DNA of 64,000 bases from Ctenosaura bakeri. Its lineage: Eukaryota > Chordata > Lepidosauria > Squamata > Iguanidae. Below the pieces are notes generated by a model. It worked only from the letters and a program-made list of their open reading frames with translations, searched no databases and was not told the origin of the DNA. Location of the stretch: positions 558,001 through 622,000 of the forward strand of contig CAOLHI010000356.1 of NCBI GenBank assembly GCA_948474755.1. The letters are read 5' to 3'. This document shows, piece by piece, positions 1 through 10,740 of the stretch (position 1 is the stretch's first letter; each line of letters begins with the position of its first letter). The translations under genes were made by a program, and so were the position numbers.

Positions 1-224
1 ACCATTTCAAAATCATATTCACCTCACCAAGCTTACAGAATGTCCTTGGGGTAGTCATTACTTCTCAGCTAAACCTGTTTGTGAGGATAACAGTGGAACA
101 GGAGACATGTAAAGCAAGAATGTGCTTTTTGGTATGGAACAGATTTTCTTTTTTCATTGTTGTCATCGTCAACAGCAACAACCACAGTATCGGTACAACT
201 TCACCAGGATATCATTGTAATATA

Positions 225-419
225 GAGAGCCATCATAGTATAGTGGTTTGAGCATTGGACTATGACCCTGGAGACCAGTGTTTGATTCTCTGCTCAGCCA
301 TGAAAACCCATTCAGTGTCCTTGGGGGTGTCACACACTCTCAACCTCAGAAAACCCCATGATAGGTTTGCCTTAGGGTCTCCAGGAGTTGTAAATGATTT
401 GAAGGCACACAACAACAAC
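225..419 (+). mobile_element. tRNA-derived SINE, Sauria type
   Basis: Starts GAGAGCC, then a tRNA-like head with a box-B-like GTTTGATTCTC, then the typical body (ACCCATTCAGTGTCCTTGG) and a Bov-B-like tail ending GAAGGCACACAACAACAAC. The middle between CTCAACCTCAG and AAAACCCC is shortened relative to the copy at 17939. Confidence 0.85.
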
Positions 420-602
420 TTCAACACTATCCAACTACTCTTTGTTAATTGCCATAGTTTTAATAATTGTCTATGTGTTTTACTTTTCAGTTTTTGCTTA
501 TCAGGTACTTCTCACCGCGGTGATTACATCCTCTATTGCAGGCATATATATAATCATCTTCTAACTGAAATAACACTCAGTGCACTGATGAAGTGAGCAA
601 GA

Positions 603-810
603 GTCATAGAATCAGAGAATCGTAGAAAGTTGGAAGAGACCACAGGGGCCATCCAGTCCAACCTCCCACAATGTAGGAACTTACCTCAAAACACTCTAGA
701 CAGATGGCCATCCTGCCCTCTGGCTGTTAGGAAGTTCTTCCTGAGGTTTAAGTGGAATCTCTCCACCTGCAGTTTGAATCCATTGCTCCTTATCCTAGTC
801 TCTGGAGCAC
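603..810 (-). mobile_element. CR1 LINE, 3' end fragment
   Basis: Reverse complement of the end of CR1: it matches the last codons and 3' UTR of the longer copy at 12440-13396, including the CAGGGGCCATCCAGTCCAAC segment and the terminal ATTCTATGA-type repeats, here decayed to ATAGAATCAGAGAATCG. It is truncated after about 200 bases, as most CR1 copies are. Confidence 0.85.
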
Positions 811-2490
811 ACATATTATGCATAGTGAAGTGACTGCCTCAGGCAGCAAGAAGCCAGGACTATTGAAATGCTCTGTTCCTCACTACTGCTGCTTGCTTCC
901 TTCCCATCCCACTCCTCCTCAGCTTTGTGATGTGCCTACCTTTCACACCCCCATCTCCTAGCCCTCCAGCTTGTCCTTGTTCATTATGTGCTGCTGTTCT
1001 TTGTCCACTTTGCAATGGTAGAGTCTGAAGAGGTAAAGTTAGCATCAACGTTATACTTACTGTACTCTTAGGTATTAGACTCCCAGAATTTTTAACACAA
1101 GAGAATGAGAATGCTGTCTATTATTCTTTCAAGCTGTTAATTAAAATGGACAAAATAATAAACATACATTTACACACTCCTCTTAGGGGGACACATAGAC
1201 TTTTCATTTTCTAGACAAGTACCTTAACATTAATTTAAAAGCATCAGGCCCCTTACATCTTCATTATTTATAGAGGCAGTGGTATAGACTTGCATTTATA
1301 CGGAATTACAGTCTGACACACCATTATAACATGATACATGTACTGTAGGAATGCCTTATATCATTTGCCTTATCTCTAGTAAGTGTCTCTAGAACACAAA
1401 GGAACTTAAAATATGTGGATACATAGTCATTGCAGTAATTTCAGTATCTGTTATATAGGCATTGTTCTATTTAGATAGGAAATATGTCCTATCTGAGAGC
1501 AGAGGTTCTCTCTTTCTCACTGCCACTTGCCTACGAGCTAGGAACACCATTAGCAGCATAGGTTCACTGGAGGCTATGGTAAACAACCAAATTCTCATGT
1601 CTCAGAAGCTGGCTTTTATACTCTCCTCAGTCTCCATCTGCCCAATCAGAGATGGATTTCACTAGTCTTAATAAATGTCAACAATGATCTTCCCTTTCAA
1701 CGAAAAGTGAGATTTATATGGTGCCACTTTAGAGATCCAAGTCCTGGGAGTGTCACCAGCCACTGTTTCTACCATCAACTGATTGCAACAGATTGTGGGA
1801 GCCATCAGATATTAGTAACCCTTTCATACCAAAGCCTTTGGGTTTCATTATGTGCTGGTTCTGTCTCTCTCAGACTATTTCCTCCTTATCTATCTCTGGT
1901 TTAAGTTAGATTGGCTTCATGCCTGGAACTAGCTAGTAAACCTGCACTCTTGCTGTCCTAAACATAAACATCCTACTTTGTACTTTACACAGACACCTTT
2001 CCCCTCATAATATTCAGGTTCAGGGACTTGAATTGCAAAATGTTAAGCAAATTAGTGTTCAGTGTATAACAAGGGAGGGACAGCAGCTCCAAGATGGGGA
2101 CAGCAGTAGCACTTCTCTTAGCTCAGTCTGTAGGAGAGCTTTGGATGCCAATATCCACAGCAGTTTGTGCTGAGTACAGTTTCTTTAAGGTACCCAGGAC
2201 TCTTGCTTTGTTACAACATAACTTCTTCCCTGAAAAGTTTGAAATTTGTTCGGTTCTGTTAGGAAAAAAAAAGTTTAAACATATCTCTCAAGAAGAATGA
2301 AAAAAATACTGATGGATATTCAAGCTCTTGAAACTAAACACAAAGCAACTGGCTCTTGAAAGATACTATAAGAAATAATTTTTTTTAAAATGAGCTGAAT
2401 TAAAATATCTTGAGATTGAAAAGATACACTGGGATGTTTGATTTACTAACCAAAAATGTATTAGCTTAACTACAAAAATTCATAATCATT

Positions 2491-2963
2491 GGCCCTTTCC
2501 ACATGTGAAGGAAAAAAGTCCTGAGATGTCCTGAAACGGAGCTTAACCTGAAACCTGGTAAGTCCGTCGCCACGTGGAGCAGTGCGTTTTCACTGCTCCA
2601 CACTCCTCGGCATCCCATGGTGTCCTGCGGCGCCCAAAATGGCGACTTACGACTGGTGGAGGCTCTCCACCAACCAGAGAAGCTCGCCAGCCGGAAAGCC
2701 CACCCCCGGCAGATCTGCTGGCACGCCCTTGCGCGCACCCGCAAATCCACACCGGGCGCTGCAACGGGGCTGCACAGGGCTGCACGATTGTGCTTCGAAA
2801 GTGGTTTTTAAAAAGCACGTGGCGCCACCACTTCTGGTCGCCCTAGCGCGGATTGGGGTGTGGAACTATGCAAAAGTAGTCCACCCCAATCCACTTTACG
2901 GTGTAGACGACCTCTGTCAGAGGTTGCGCTACACCGTTTTAATACCCCCGTGTGGAAAGCGCC
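2491..2963. mobile_element. GC-rich non-autonomous inverted-repeat element, GGCCC termini
   Basis: Begins GGCCCTTTCCACATG and ends CGTGTGGAAAGCGCC, an imperfect terminal inverted repeat, with ATT directly on both sides (2488-2490 and 2964-2966), consistent with a 3-base target duplication. The interior is markedly GC-rich compared with its surroundings and holds further inverted segments near 2860-2940. It has no convincing reading frame. The termini match those of the elements at 27361, 30417, 32805 and 54071. Superfamily unresolved. Confidence 0.65.
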
Positions 2964-3109
2964 ATTGGCTAACTGTATGAGAAAAAAAGGAAAATAAGAA
3001 AACAATTTAAATCTGTTCAGGGAAGGGACAAGTCTGTCAGATAGCTACAGACAGATTGTTTATATTTTTTTTAAAAAAATCTGTTTATTAATCCCACTGA
3101 TCCTAAAGA

Positions 3110-4139
3110 ACCATCCACTGATAATTTTTAGACAAGATCCCCCTAAGAGAATTAATAGCTATTTATAATGCTGTTCTTAATAAACTAAGAGCTTTGGAAA
3201 CCACTCATATAGCCATTCAAAAGCTCAGATTGTACAAGGCTTCTGCTCTGGATGGATGCAACAGTAAATTTTATCAAGTTTTGGATAACATCATTTCTAT
3301 TCTTTTAATATCACTATTTAATTCCATTCTCTTGGGCAACAAAATTCCATCTTCATGGAAATTGACTTGTATGCTAACTCATTCACACACAGGAAAATAA
3401 CTCAGCAGAGATCAATTCTTAGAACCCATTAAAGTTTCTAAATCAGAATGGTAAGATCTTTACTAGTATTCAGCCTGATAGACTGGGTAACATTATAGGA
3501 AATGGTGTCAATGATCATCATCTTGGACTTATTTGTAATAAGCAAATCTCTTATCCAGAAGGAGATTATTTAATATTATCCATTTTGCTAGTACAAAGAA
3601 GCATACTACACAACAGTAGTTTCATTTGTCACCGCCAAGGTATTTGATAATTTAGAATTTTAGTTTTTTCTCAGAGTAGCAGGAAAAAAATGAATCCAGA
3701 CAAATATTTCTTAGCACCTCTATAAACTATATATAACAATCACAGTGCTGTTATACAGACTATTATACTGGATTTAACTCTTACCGTTCACAAATTTATA
3801 GAGGAACTAAACAGCATTGTCCTCTTTCCCCATTGCTTTTCTCATTGACAATGGAATCTCTTGATATTAAATTGAGGGGAAAACCCCTTTTAACAGGGGT
3901 TAACATTAGTAACACCAAGTATTTCTTGATCTTTATAAACCTTATATGGAAATCCCATGTAGATTGGAAATTAACCTGGGATATGGTTAGGTTTGTGTTC
4001 ATAGAATTAATAAGGATACATTTTTTAAAAATTGTAAGCCTTAATTTATCCAAACAAAGTAGAAAATCCTAGCAAAAATTGGCTGATAGATCTACTCTAA
4101 CAAGGTCTTTGAGATACTTTGGTATAATTATTCCATGGA
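3110..4139 (+). pseudogene. L1 LINE ORF2 remnant (reverse transcriptase region)
   Basis: Several frames read together give L1 ORF2 landmarks in order: KASALDGCNSKFYQ (for the APGPDGF..FY motif) near 3235-3280, a stretch like LGNIIGNGVNDHHLGLI near 3485-3530, RGTKQHCPLSPLLFSLTMES at about 3802-3861 for the RGTRQGCPLSPLLF motif, and SLRYFGIIIP near 4110-4135. Many stops and frameshifts are present. The YADD region between the last two motifs appears deleted or unrecognisable. The 3' end is cut off where the SINE at 4140 begins. Confidence 0.8.
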
Positions 4140-4862
4140 GAGAGCCAGCGTGTATAGTGGTTTGAGCACTGGACTGCATCCCTGGAGACCAAAGTTCAAT
4201 TCTGTGCTTGGCCAAGGAAACCCACAGGGTGACCTTGGGTACATCACACTTTCTTCAGCCCCAGAAAATCCCATGATTGTTTCACCTTAGCGTTGCTGCC
4301 ATGCTCTCCCTCAGAGACCCTGACAGCGAGGAGGAGGATTCTGAGTCTGAGGCAGGAGCTTCCCCAGAAGCTTGCCTAGAAGAAGAAGATAATACACAAC
4401 AAGAGGGACCTGAGCAAGGGGAACAAATAGAGGATGAGATAACAGAAACACTTACCTTGCAAGAGAGATGCCGGCATAGGGAGGGGCTGTGCTGCTTGGC
4501 ATGTTTAAGTAGCAAGCAAACTTTAAGGAGGGAACATCTGTGGCGACAGCATCCATAGTTAAAAGGGTTTCAGCTGGCCTTTCTTTCCAGGGTCAGCAAC
4601 TGGTCTCTTTGGTAGTGAAACCCTGTGCTGTTCTCTTGCATCTGGATTACCTGGAAACTCTGCCTATTTTGACTACAAATTGGACTTGCCCTTTGGATTT
4701 GTTTGCTTCGGGACCTAAGCTCTGTTTAGGACATTCTCTGGTTCTTGCTGTGTGAGTAAAAACTGTGCTGCTGTTCATGATTAATTGCCAACTCTGTCCA
4801 GGACATGACAGTTGTCTTATATTGAAAATGGATTGAAAGCACACAGCAACAACAACAACAAT
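4140..4862 (+). mobile_element. tRNA-derived SINE split by a solo LTR
   Basis: The SINE runs from GAGAGCCAGCG at 4140 to GCGTTGC at 4296 and resumes at 4811 (GTTGTCTTATATTG) through its tail GAAAGCACACAGCAACAACAACAAC. Removing 4297-4815 restores a normal Sauria-type body, showing that the LTR inserted after the SINE. Confidence 0.85.
4297..4810 (+). mobile_element. Solo LTR, 514 bp
   Basis: Starts TGCCATG and ends CATGACA, a 7-base terminal inverted repeat with one mismatch and the TG...CA ends of LTRs. It is flanked by GTTGC (4292-4296) and GTTGT (4811-4815), a 5-base target duplication with one change. It lies exactly inside a SINE, which fixes its borders. An acidic open frame spanning its left border is not a gene. 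The strand is tentative, taken from the AGTAAA-like signal near 4756. No internal retroviral genes flank it, so it is the product of LTR-LTR recombination. Confidence 0.8.
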
Positions 4863-5922
4863 TATACCATGTAAGATCAATAAAATCATATCACTTAATA
4901 ATCTAATCCTACATCAGAAAAAGTTAAATGTTGAAACAGTGTTGCAAACTGAAACTGTCAAGGTTAGGTCAAATCTCAGTAATTAAAATGATGACCCTTT
5001 CCAGACATTGCTTGTTTCAGACTATCCCAATCAGCCTACCAAATCATTTATTCAATACTACCAAAAATTATCTTAAATGATGGTAAAATATCTAGGATAT
5101 CTTAAGGTTATTATGTATAGGAAATTGAAATCATGGAACTGGAAAACCCAGACTTGATACACAATTATATTGGTTGCTACCTTAGAGAAATTATACAAAT
5201 CTGTCCTGGCTTCCTTTAGAAACAGTGAGACTAGATGATTACTATTAACCTCAGTAACTCTACAGGGCTTGTTTTCTTCCCCCTTTGCCACATCTCCATA
5301 TCTAAAATAGGAAAGAGTATTCTGTAGCACGCATGCCAGATCTACAAGAAATGACCAGAGATTAATGCCAATACTGTCTTCAGTCACTCCTTTTTTAAAT
5401 CATCCCCCACTTTTTTTTGTTTATCCACATAAATTGACATACTATAAGGGATGGAGAAATTTGTGACTCTTCAGACTGAGAGGTATATATAAGGGATGAG
5501 CCACAAAAACTGCAGTGCAAATTAGAGAGCAATTTCGATGTAATGTGGATAAGTAGTAACAAAATTTCAAATAATTCTTCTCTCAAATACACAGATAAAA
5601 GCTTCAGCATGAAAAGAATTGACCAGATTTGAGGAATTAAAGAGTTGATTTCAAAATTTCATGATTTCATGAACATCTATTTTGATAATAATAGGGGGAC
5701 TAAGTTAATATGGGGAAAGGATTTGAACATTTTCATAGAAGAGAACTGAAGGGATCCAATATGGTTTCAAGGACCATTTTGCTCAGCTTCTGCAGCAACT
5801 AAGAAACGCATGCTAAAGTTAGTGTAGAGGTGATACTATGCTTTACAGAGTCTCAGCCAAATAACTGTATCGTGCCTTGAGACTGTTGGAGATGTAAATA
5901 ACAAACAAGTATATACCTTCAT

Positions 5923-6346
5923 GAGAGCCAATGTGATGTCGATGTCATGGTTTGAGCATTGAACTATGACCCTGGAGATCAGGGTTCAGTTCCCCTCTTG
6001 ACCATAAAAATCCACTAGATGAACTTGGGCTCTTCACAGACTCTCTGGAGCCCTGGTGGCACAGTGGTTAAATGCTAGTACTGCAACCACAAGGTTGTGA
6101 GTTCGATCCTGCTGGGCTCCAAGGTTGACTCAACCTTCCATCCTTCCGCAGGTCGGTAAAAGGAGTACCCAGCTTGTTGGGGGCAATTAGCTAAAACACA
6201 TTGTAAACCGCTTAGATAACACTCAGTTGATAAGCGGTATAGAAATAAATGCTATATATTTTGCTCGCAGCCCCAGAAAACCCCATGATAGGTTTGCCTT
6301 CGGGTTGCCATAAGTTGGAAACAACGTGAGAAGGCACACCACAGCA
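5923..6346 (+). mobile_element. tRNA-derived SINE interrupted by a second SINE
   Basis: The head (GAGAGCCAATGTGATG) and body run to about 6046; the remainder (GCAGCCCCAGAAAACCCCAT through AAGGCACACCACAGC) resumes near 6263. The intervening 6047-6262 is a different SINE family. Confidence 0.85.
6047..6262 (+). mobile_element. tRNA-derived SINE with L2-like tail, nested
   Basis: Starts GGAGCCCTGGTGGCACAG, has the box-B motif GTTCGATCC, a body with CGCAGGTCGGTAAAAGGAG, and ends in AAGCGGTATAGAAATAAAT, a tail like that of L2 LINEs. It lies within the Sauria-type SINE at 5923-6346 and is therefore the younger insertion. It is a retroposon, not a tRNA gene: no cloverleaf 3' half follows box B. Confidence 0.85.
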
Positions 6347-7102
6347 TGTGTCCTGCTACCAATCAATACTGGGATATAGTTTTTGAAAAAAATTATAAAA
6401 TCACAGCTGAACAAGTAATTCCATACTGACACTATTGAACTTTTTCATGGAATAAAATGAGAACCTGTTGGATTAAAAACTAATTGAATACATATGTGTA
6501 GTAGCTAGGATGGTTTTATAGCTAGACTTTAGAAACACAATAAAGTCCTCACAATTTTAGACAGGTTAAATAAACCTTTGGGTGTAGCCGTCATGGAAAA
6601 TTTGACAACATATTTTAGAGAACCTAAAAATAATCAGATACAAAGCCTGGTATCCTTTTATTAACAACTACAGTAATAACAGTACTGTTACCAGCTATGC
6701 ATTGCTATCTCTGGAAAGATATCTTATTTGGTTAAATTCTGTGGATTTTAATGTCATATGGGTTTTATGAGCATTTAATCTTTCTTAAAAGTTTTTCCCA
6801 AGTTGCTTCTATCATGTTCTGGTGTGATTTCCTTTCACTTTGTATTTTTGTGATTTAAGTTAAAGCTAAAAAATAAATAAATAAAGCAAGTTCCAAACCA
6901 ATATGACAGAGCTGTTCCCCCTCACTTCACATCCTCTTCTTCTGTTTTATTGACATTTCTCCTCAGCCACACCATAGCTGTGGGTTACACTGCAACAGGG
7001 AATGACATGGGTTCCTAATAAATACCACACACACAAATGCACATGCACAGAGAGAGAGAAATAATTGTGCTTATGGGTTCTCTGTGTATATTTGCTTAGA
7101 CG

Positions 7103-7232
7103 TGTGCTGCAGGCTGTATTTTAGAGGAGGGAACTGGCAAAACCACCTCTGAGTGTTCCTTGCCTAAGAAAACCCTATGAAATTTATGGGGTTACGATAA
7201 GTCTACAGGTGTCTTGAAGACACGCACATGCC
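7103..7232 (+). mobile_element. 5S-rRNA-derived SINE, 5'-truncated
   Basis: Begins with GTGCTGCAGGCTG, the last bases of the 5S-derived head, followed by the body (ACTGGCAAAACCACCTCTGA, CCTTGCCTAAGAAAACCC) and the Bov-B-like tail ending in CACGCACATGCC. The body matches the longer copy at 40711-40927. The duplicated exon-like block starts immediately after it. Confidence 0.75.
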
Positions 7233-7568
7233 TAGGACATTGTTGCTGTTAACTACACTTGAAAGGGCTACACTACACTATACTTCAAAGGGCTAACTCA
7301 TATACCCAAGACAAGAAAATATGTAGTTATTCCTTCCAAAAGGACTTTATCATTTCTTTATTATTTGAAGATATGCTCAAAAAAAATCTGAGATCCACAG
7401 TAAGCATCTATCTGTCTCAAAAAGCTTTTATTTTATCTATCTACTTGCCTTTCCCTTCTCTGTCTTTCCTCCAGGTAGCACTTAGGTCAGCTCTCAAAAA
7501 GTCTGTGGAAGATAAAACAGAATTTTGCTAGGAGTCGAGTAAAAATGAATAATGTTGCTATATTGTAT
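7233..7568 (-). other. 3' UTR-like tail of the exon-like block
   Basis: Downstream of the minus-strand stop lie two AATAAA hexamers (plus-strand positions 7427-7432 and 7357-7362). The sequence shared with the second copy continues about 125 bases past the last hexamer and stops at 7233, next to the tail of a 5S-derived SINE. Shared sequence beyond the obvious polyadenylation signals argues against a simple processed retrocopy and for a DNA-level duplication or an unclassified repeat. Confidence 0.35.
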
Positions 7569-7759
7569 CTAAACAACAGTCTTCATAGCATCATAAGTAC
7601 TAGTAATTTTATCGTATTTTTGACATTTTAAAGCGTCTTTAACTCCATTTTCCGTCTTCTGAATGCATTTTTTGTTTCCCATAATGCAATCGAATAATTG
7701 TCTTCCATTTTCCTCAAGCACACCCTCTTTTTTAGAATTAAAATCCTCTTGATATGCTG
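7569..7759 (-). CDS. Terminal-exon-like reading frame, unknown protein (63 codons)
   Basis: Read on the minus strand, a long pyrimidine tract ending TTTTTTTACAG is followed by a 63-codon open frame that opens with two bases completing a split codon and ends at a TAG. The peptide is charged and lysine-rich, with DCIMGNKKC near the middle and STYDAMKTVV at the end; the YDAM piece is only loosely ITAM-like. I do not recognise the family and see no signal peptide or membrane segment. It runs antisense to the inferred MACROD2 transcript. The last ~17 codons and the stop are identical in the copy at 26178-26592, whereas the following UTR-like part differs by about 5-6%. No upstream exons were found. 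Alternatives are a decayed gene fragment, the end of an unclassified mobile element, or a chance frame beside a genuine duplication. Confidence 0.35.
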
Positions 7760-10109
7760 CTGTAAAAAAGAAGAAAAAGAGGAAATGAATTCCTTTGAAT
7801 GGAAGAGGCAAAGATGTCTGAGTCAGCTAGAAATGAACATTTGCCATTTCATTTAGTCAATCGTATTGGTGCAGAAAACCACAGGGGGAAAGACAAATAT
7901 AGTTAAGAGCATAATTGGTAGAAAACCCATTGTGTTACCTAGTATGGTAAGACCATAGTTATTTTTAATGAATGTATACCAAGGTTCTTTCCTAAGAAAA
8001 GGAGTCACTCAAAATGGTTTACTGCACGAAGGATGTATCCAAATAACCAAATATTAAAATACTTTAGGAATGAACTAAAAGCAGCAGCCAAGACAAAATG
8101 CAAAGAACCAAAGCTAGGGGTCAGTAAATAAAATTAAGCGACATCAGGACCAAATGTTTGTTTAAAAACGATTGCTACATGCCTTTTACAGTGGCTTTGT
8201 CCCTTGATTATCAGTGTACTATTTGAAGGTGTCCTCTGTTTATCCAGTGTTTAAAGCAAGGGAAACTGCAGAGGGGGTTGGGTCTGGTTTTGTCCCTGCA
8301 CTTCCTGGGGGTTCTTGGGGTTCTTGGGGGTATTTCCGGTGCTGGAAGGGATATGTGGTGGTGCTGTGGGATATGTGCAGCCTGCAGATCACATTTTCTC
8401 CACTTTTGATTTAAAGAGAAGACTAAAGGTTCAACAGCAGCTGGACTGCAGAGAGAGCCACCTGACCTTCACTAATATGTTGATAAAAACTATATTTCTG
8501 TTTAAATTGTAGTAATAGTTGTAAAATTTGCATCTATTAATATAAAGTAGAATATGCACATTTTATGCATACCTGTGTGTCCTCTTTTGCCCCCCCCCCA
8601 GTTTATGTTATGCTTAGCTGGCCAAGCTAGCCATAAGTAATTTGAGGTCCTTTAAGGGGGAAATGTAGTATAAGGAAAAATAGCAATAGAAAAATCATGG
8701 GAACAGAACAGAGCAAGAATGTTCTACCTCAGAAAGCTAGAGCATTACAGTGATCACACTGTCATGGAATCAAATATATTACGATGAGCAACATACCGCC
8801 CACACCTCCTTATGGCCTACCCCCCCACACGCCATTTATTGCATACCCTTCAACTGTCTCAGTTGGGTAGGGACTGTCTCAGTTTATCTTCTCTACTTGC
8901 TCATTTTCAGCTGCTTTTAAAATGTCCCAGTTTCTCTTTCTTGCTCCCACTTTTCCTTTTGGTACCCAGCTTGCTTTAGTTGCTGCAAACGGAATTCAAA
9001 GTGGAGGCAGCCACACCTTGCCCTTGGCAGTAGACTCACGCAGAAGCAAACAGCTATAGCATTTCCTAGCCATCTGGACCACACTCAGATGTTGCTTGCC
9101 CAAGGGTGTGCTTGTGTCATCCGTGAAATGTTGGAGGGTATGGAATTGCCACGATTCCACTGAAGTTCTATGGGTATATTGAGTAAACTAATAAAGGACT
9201 TTTAAAGCAAGCAGCAAATTCTTGTTTGTCTTTAAGGAGTTTAAAACACACACGCACAGAGAGAGAGAGAGAGAGCTGGCAAACTAAGAGAATCTCTTTA
9301 AAACAAGCATCTCGTGTCTGTTTTTCAGGCCTTTTTTCCAGTTATGATGCATGGTGGTGGGGTCTTGGTGTGACCTATAGTGTATCCCAGATAGTCAAAA
9401 TTGCCCATCAAACCTTTTGAATTTGCTGAGCCCAAATGTATGTTGTCCAGAAGGTTTCTGTTTTGTTTTGCTTTATAGGGAAGAATAGGCTACAAGAGTA
9501 ATGAATACAAATAGATTTATGGGCTTGAGGCTAGTGATAGAGTATGTTGCATTGACAGGTTGATGATTCCTTATGGTATGACAGAATAATGAATAACCCA
9601 CTGCTGAATCCAGTTACAGGATGATGAGAAATGTTTCAAATGATGTGTCAATGATTTTGATACCTTAGGTGGATCGCTACATGGTGGCTATACATTTAAA
9701 CAGCATTATTTTTTTCTATGTTTCTCTGTGCATCTTTATGTTGCCAAAATAGAGGTATCAGTATCAGCAGGTTTCTGAAGGAAAGACAAGGAGACCCCAA
9801 AACACTTTAATGTGTGTGGTTATTGGCTATGGAGTGCTGATTGGCTATTTGAGGAAAGGGAAGATACAAAAAGGGAAGATGGGGGTGGGGGATGAGAGGA
9901 ATTAAGTTTTTAAATTAATAAGTCAGGAAAATCACAATGAATTATAAAATAAATCAAATTTTCTGTCTCTCTCTGCCTGTATGTGTCAAAAATGATCAAC
10001 AATGTCTTACAACCAATTAAAATGCCAATAAAATTCATAACATCAGAAAAATAATACTCTACTCTGAAATCAATTCCATTTCCTTACACTTCATTTTAAT
10101 TTGTGTTGT

Positions 10110-10260
10110 TGTTGACCTTATTTATTTATTGTTTTTTTATATGCCACCTTTCTCCCAGAGCGTGACCCAAAGTGGCTTAGTTGCAACAAGAAAAATCACA
10201 GAAAATTAAAAACTCATGTAGATATGAAAAAGATGAGGTTTCATTTACATAAAAACCAAA
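10110..10260 (-). mobile_element. L2-like LINE 3' tail fragment
   Basis: Reverse complement shows the usual reptile L2-type end: a segment like GGGAGAAAGGTGGCATATAA followed by AATAAATAAATAA. Only about 150 bases are recognisable. Confidence 0.5.
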
Positions 10261-10267
10261 ACTATAT

Positions 10268-10448
10268 TGTAATACTATGATTCCACTTTAACTGTTGTAG
10301 TTCCATCCTATGGAACCCTAGGATTTGCATTTTAGGGTGGGGGATTTAGATGTCTCAGCCAGAGTTTGTTGCTTCTAACCAAACTACAAACCACAGGATC
10401 CGCACTATGGAACCATGGCATTTACAGTGGAATTATAGTGCCGCACTT
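10268..10448. mobile_element. Palindromic MITE, decayed copy
   Basis: Two arms around ATTCCACTTT and its complement enclose CCTATGGAACCCTAGGATTT, CTCAGCCAGAG and CAAACTACAAACCACAGGAT, the same ordered blocks as the elements at 39067 and 46911. The outermost termini are lost, so this copy is older. Confidence 0.6.
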
Positions 10449-10740
10449 GTTCCATGACATATCAGATCTGGCCATGGTGAAATGTGACTTATTTACATCC
10501 TGGTTGGATTATTGTGATGTCTGTATGTAGAACTGCCTTTGAAAAGTGATTGGATGCTTCAGCTGATCCAAAGAGCTGCTGTCATTTTGCTAACTGACAC
10601 TAGATACAGACAGTACACAACTCACTTATTACAATAGTTCCATTTCCATTGCCTGCCAGTTCATGTCTAGGCACAATTCAAAGTGCTGGTTTTGACCTAT
10701 AAAACCACTTATGGCTGTAGTCCAGGTTATATATTCTGAC
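10449..10740 (+). mobile_element. L2 LINE reverse-transcriptase C-terminal fragment
   Basis: Translation gives TSWLDYCDV, then a segment like AQFKVLVLTYKT, the usual C-terminal signature blocks of L2 ORF2, with stops between them. It corresponds to the same region as 50470-50650 in the longer L2 fragment at 50450. Confidence 0.65.

Noticed and set aside
2574..2980. Several overlapping open frames of 64-132 codons on both strands
   Set aside because: They sit in a GC-rich inverted-repeat element where stop codons are rare; no protein family is recognisable.
4277..4558. Acidic 93-codon open frame
   Set aside because: It begins in the SINE and runs into the solo LTR across its border, so it is a chance frame.
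6050..6120. Possible tRNA gene
   Set aside because: Box A and B motifs are present but belong to a SINE family repeated at 11846-12086; the acceptor stem does not close.
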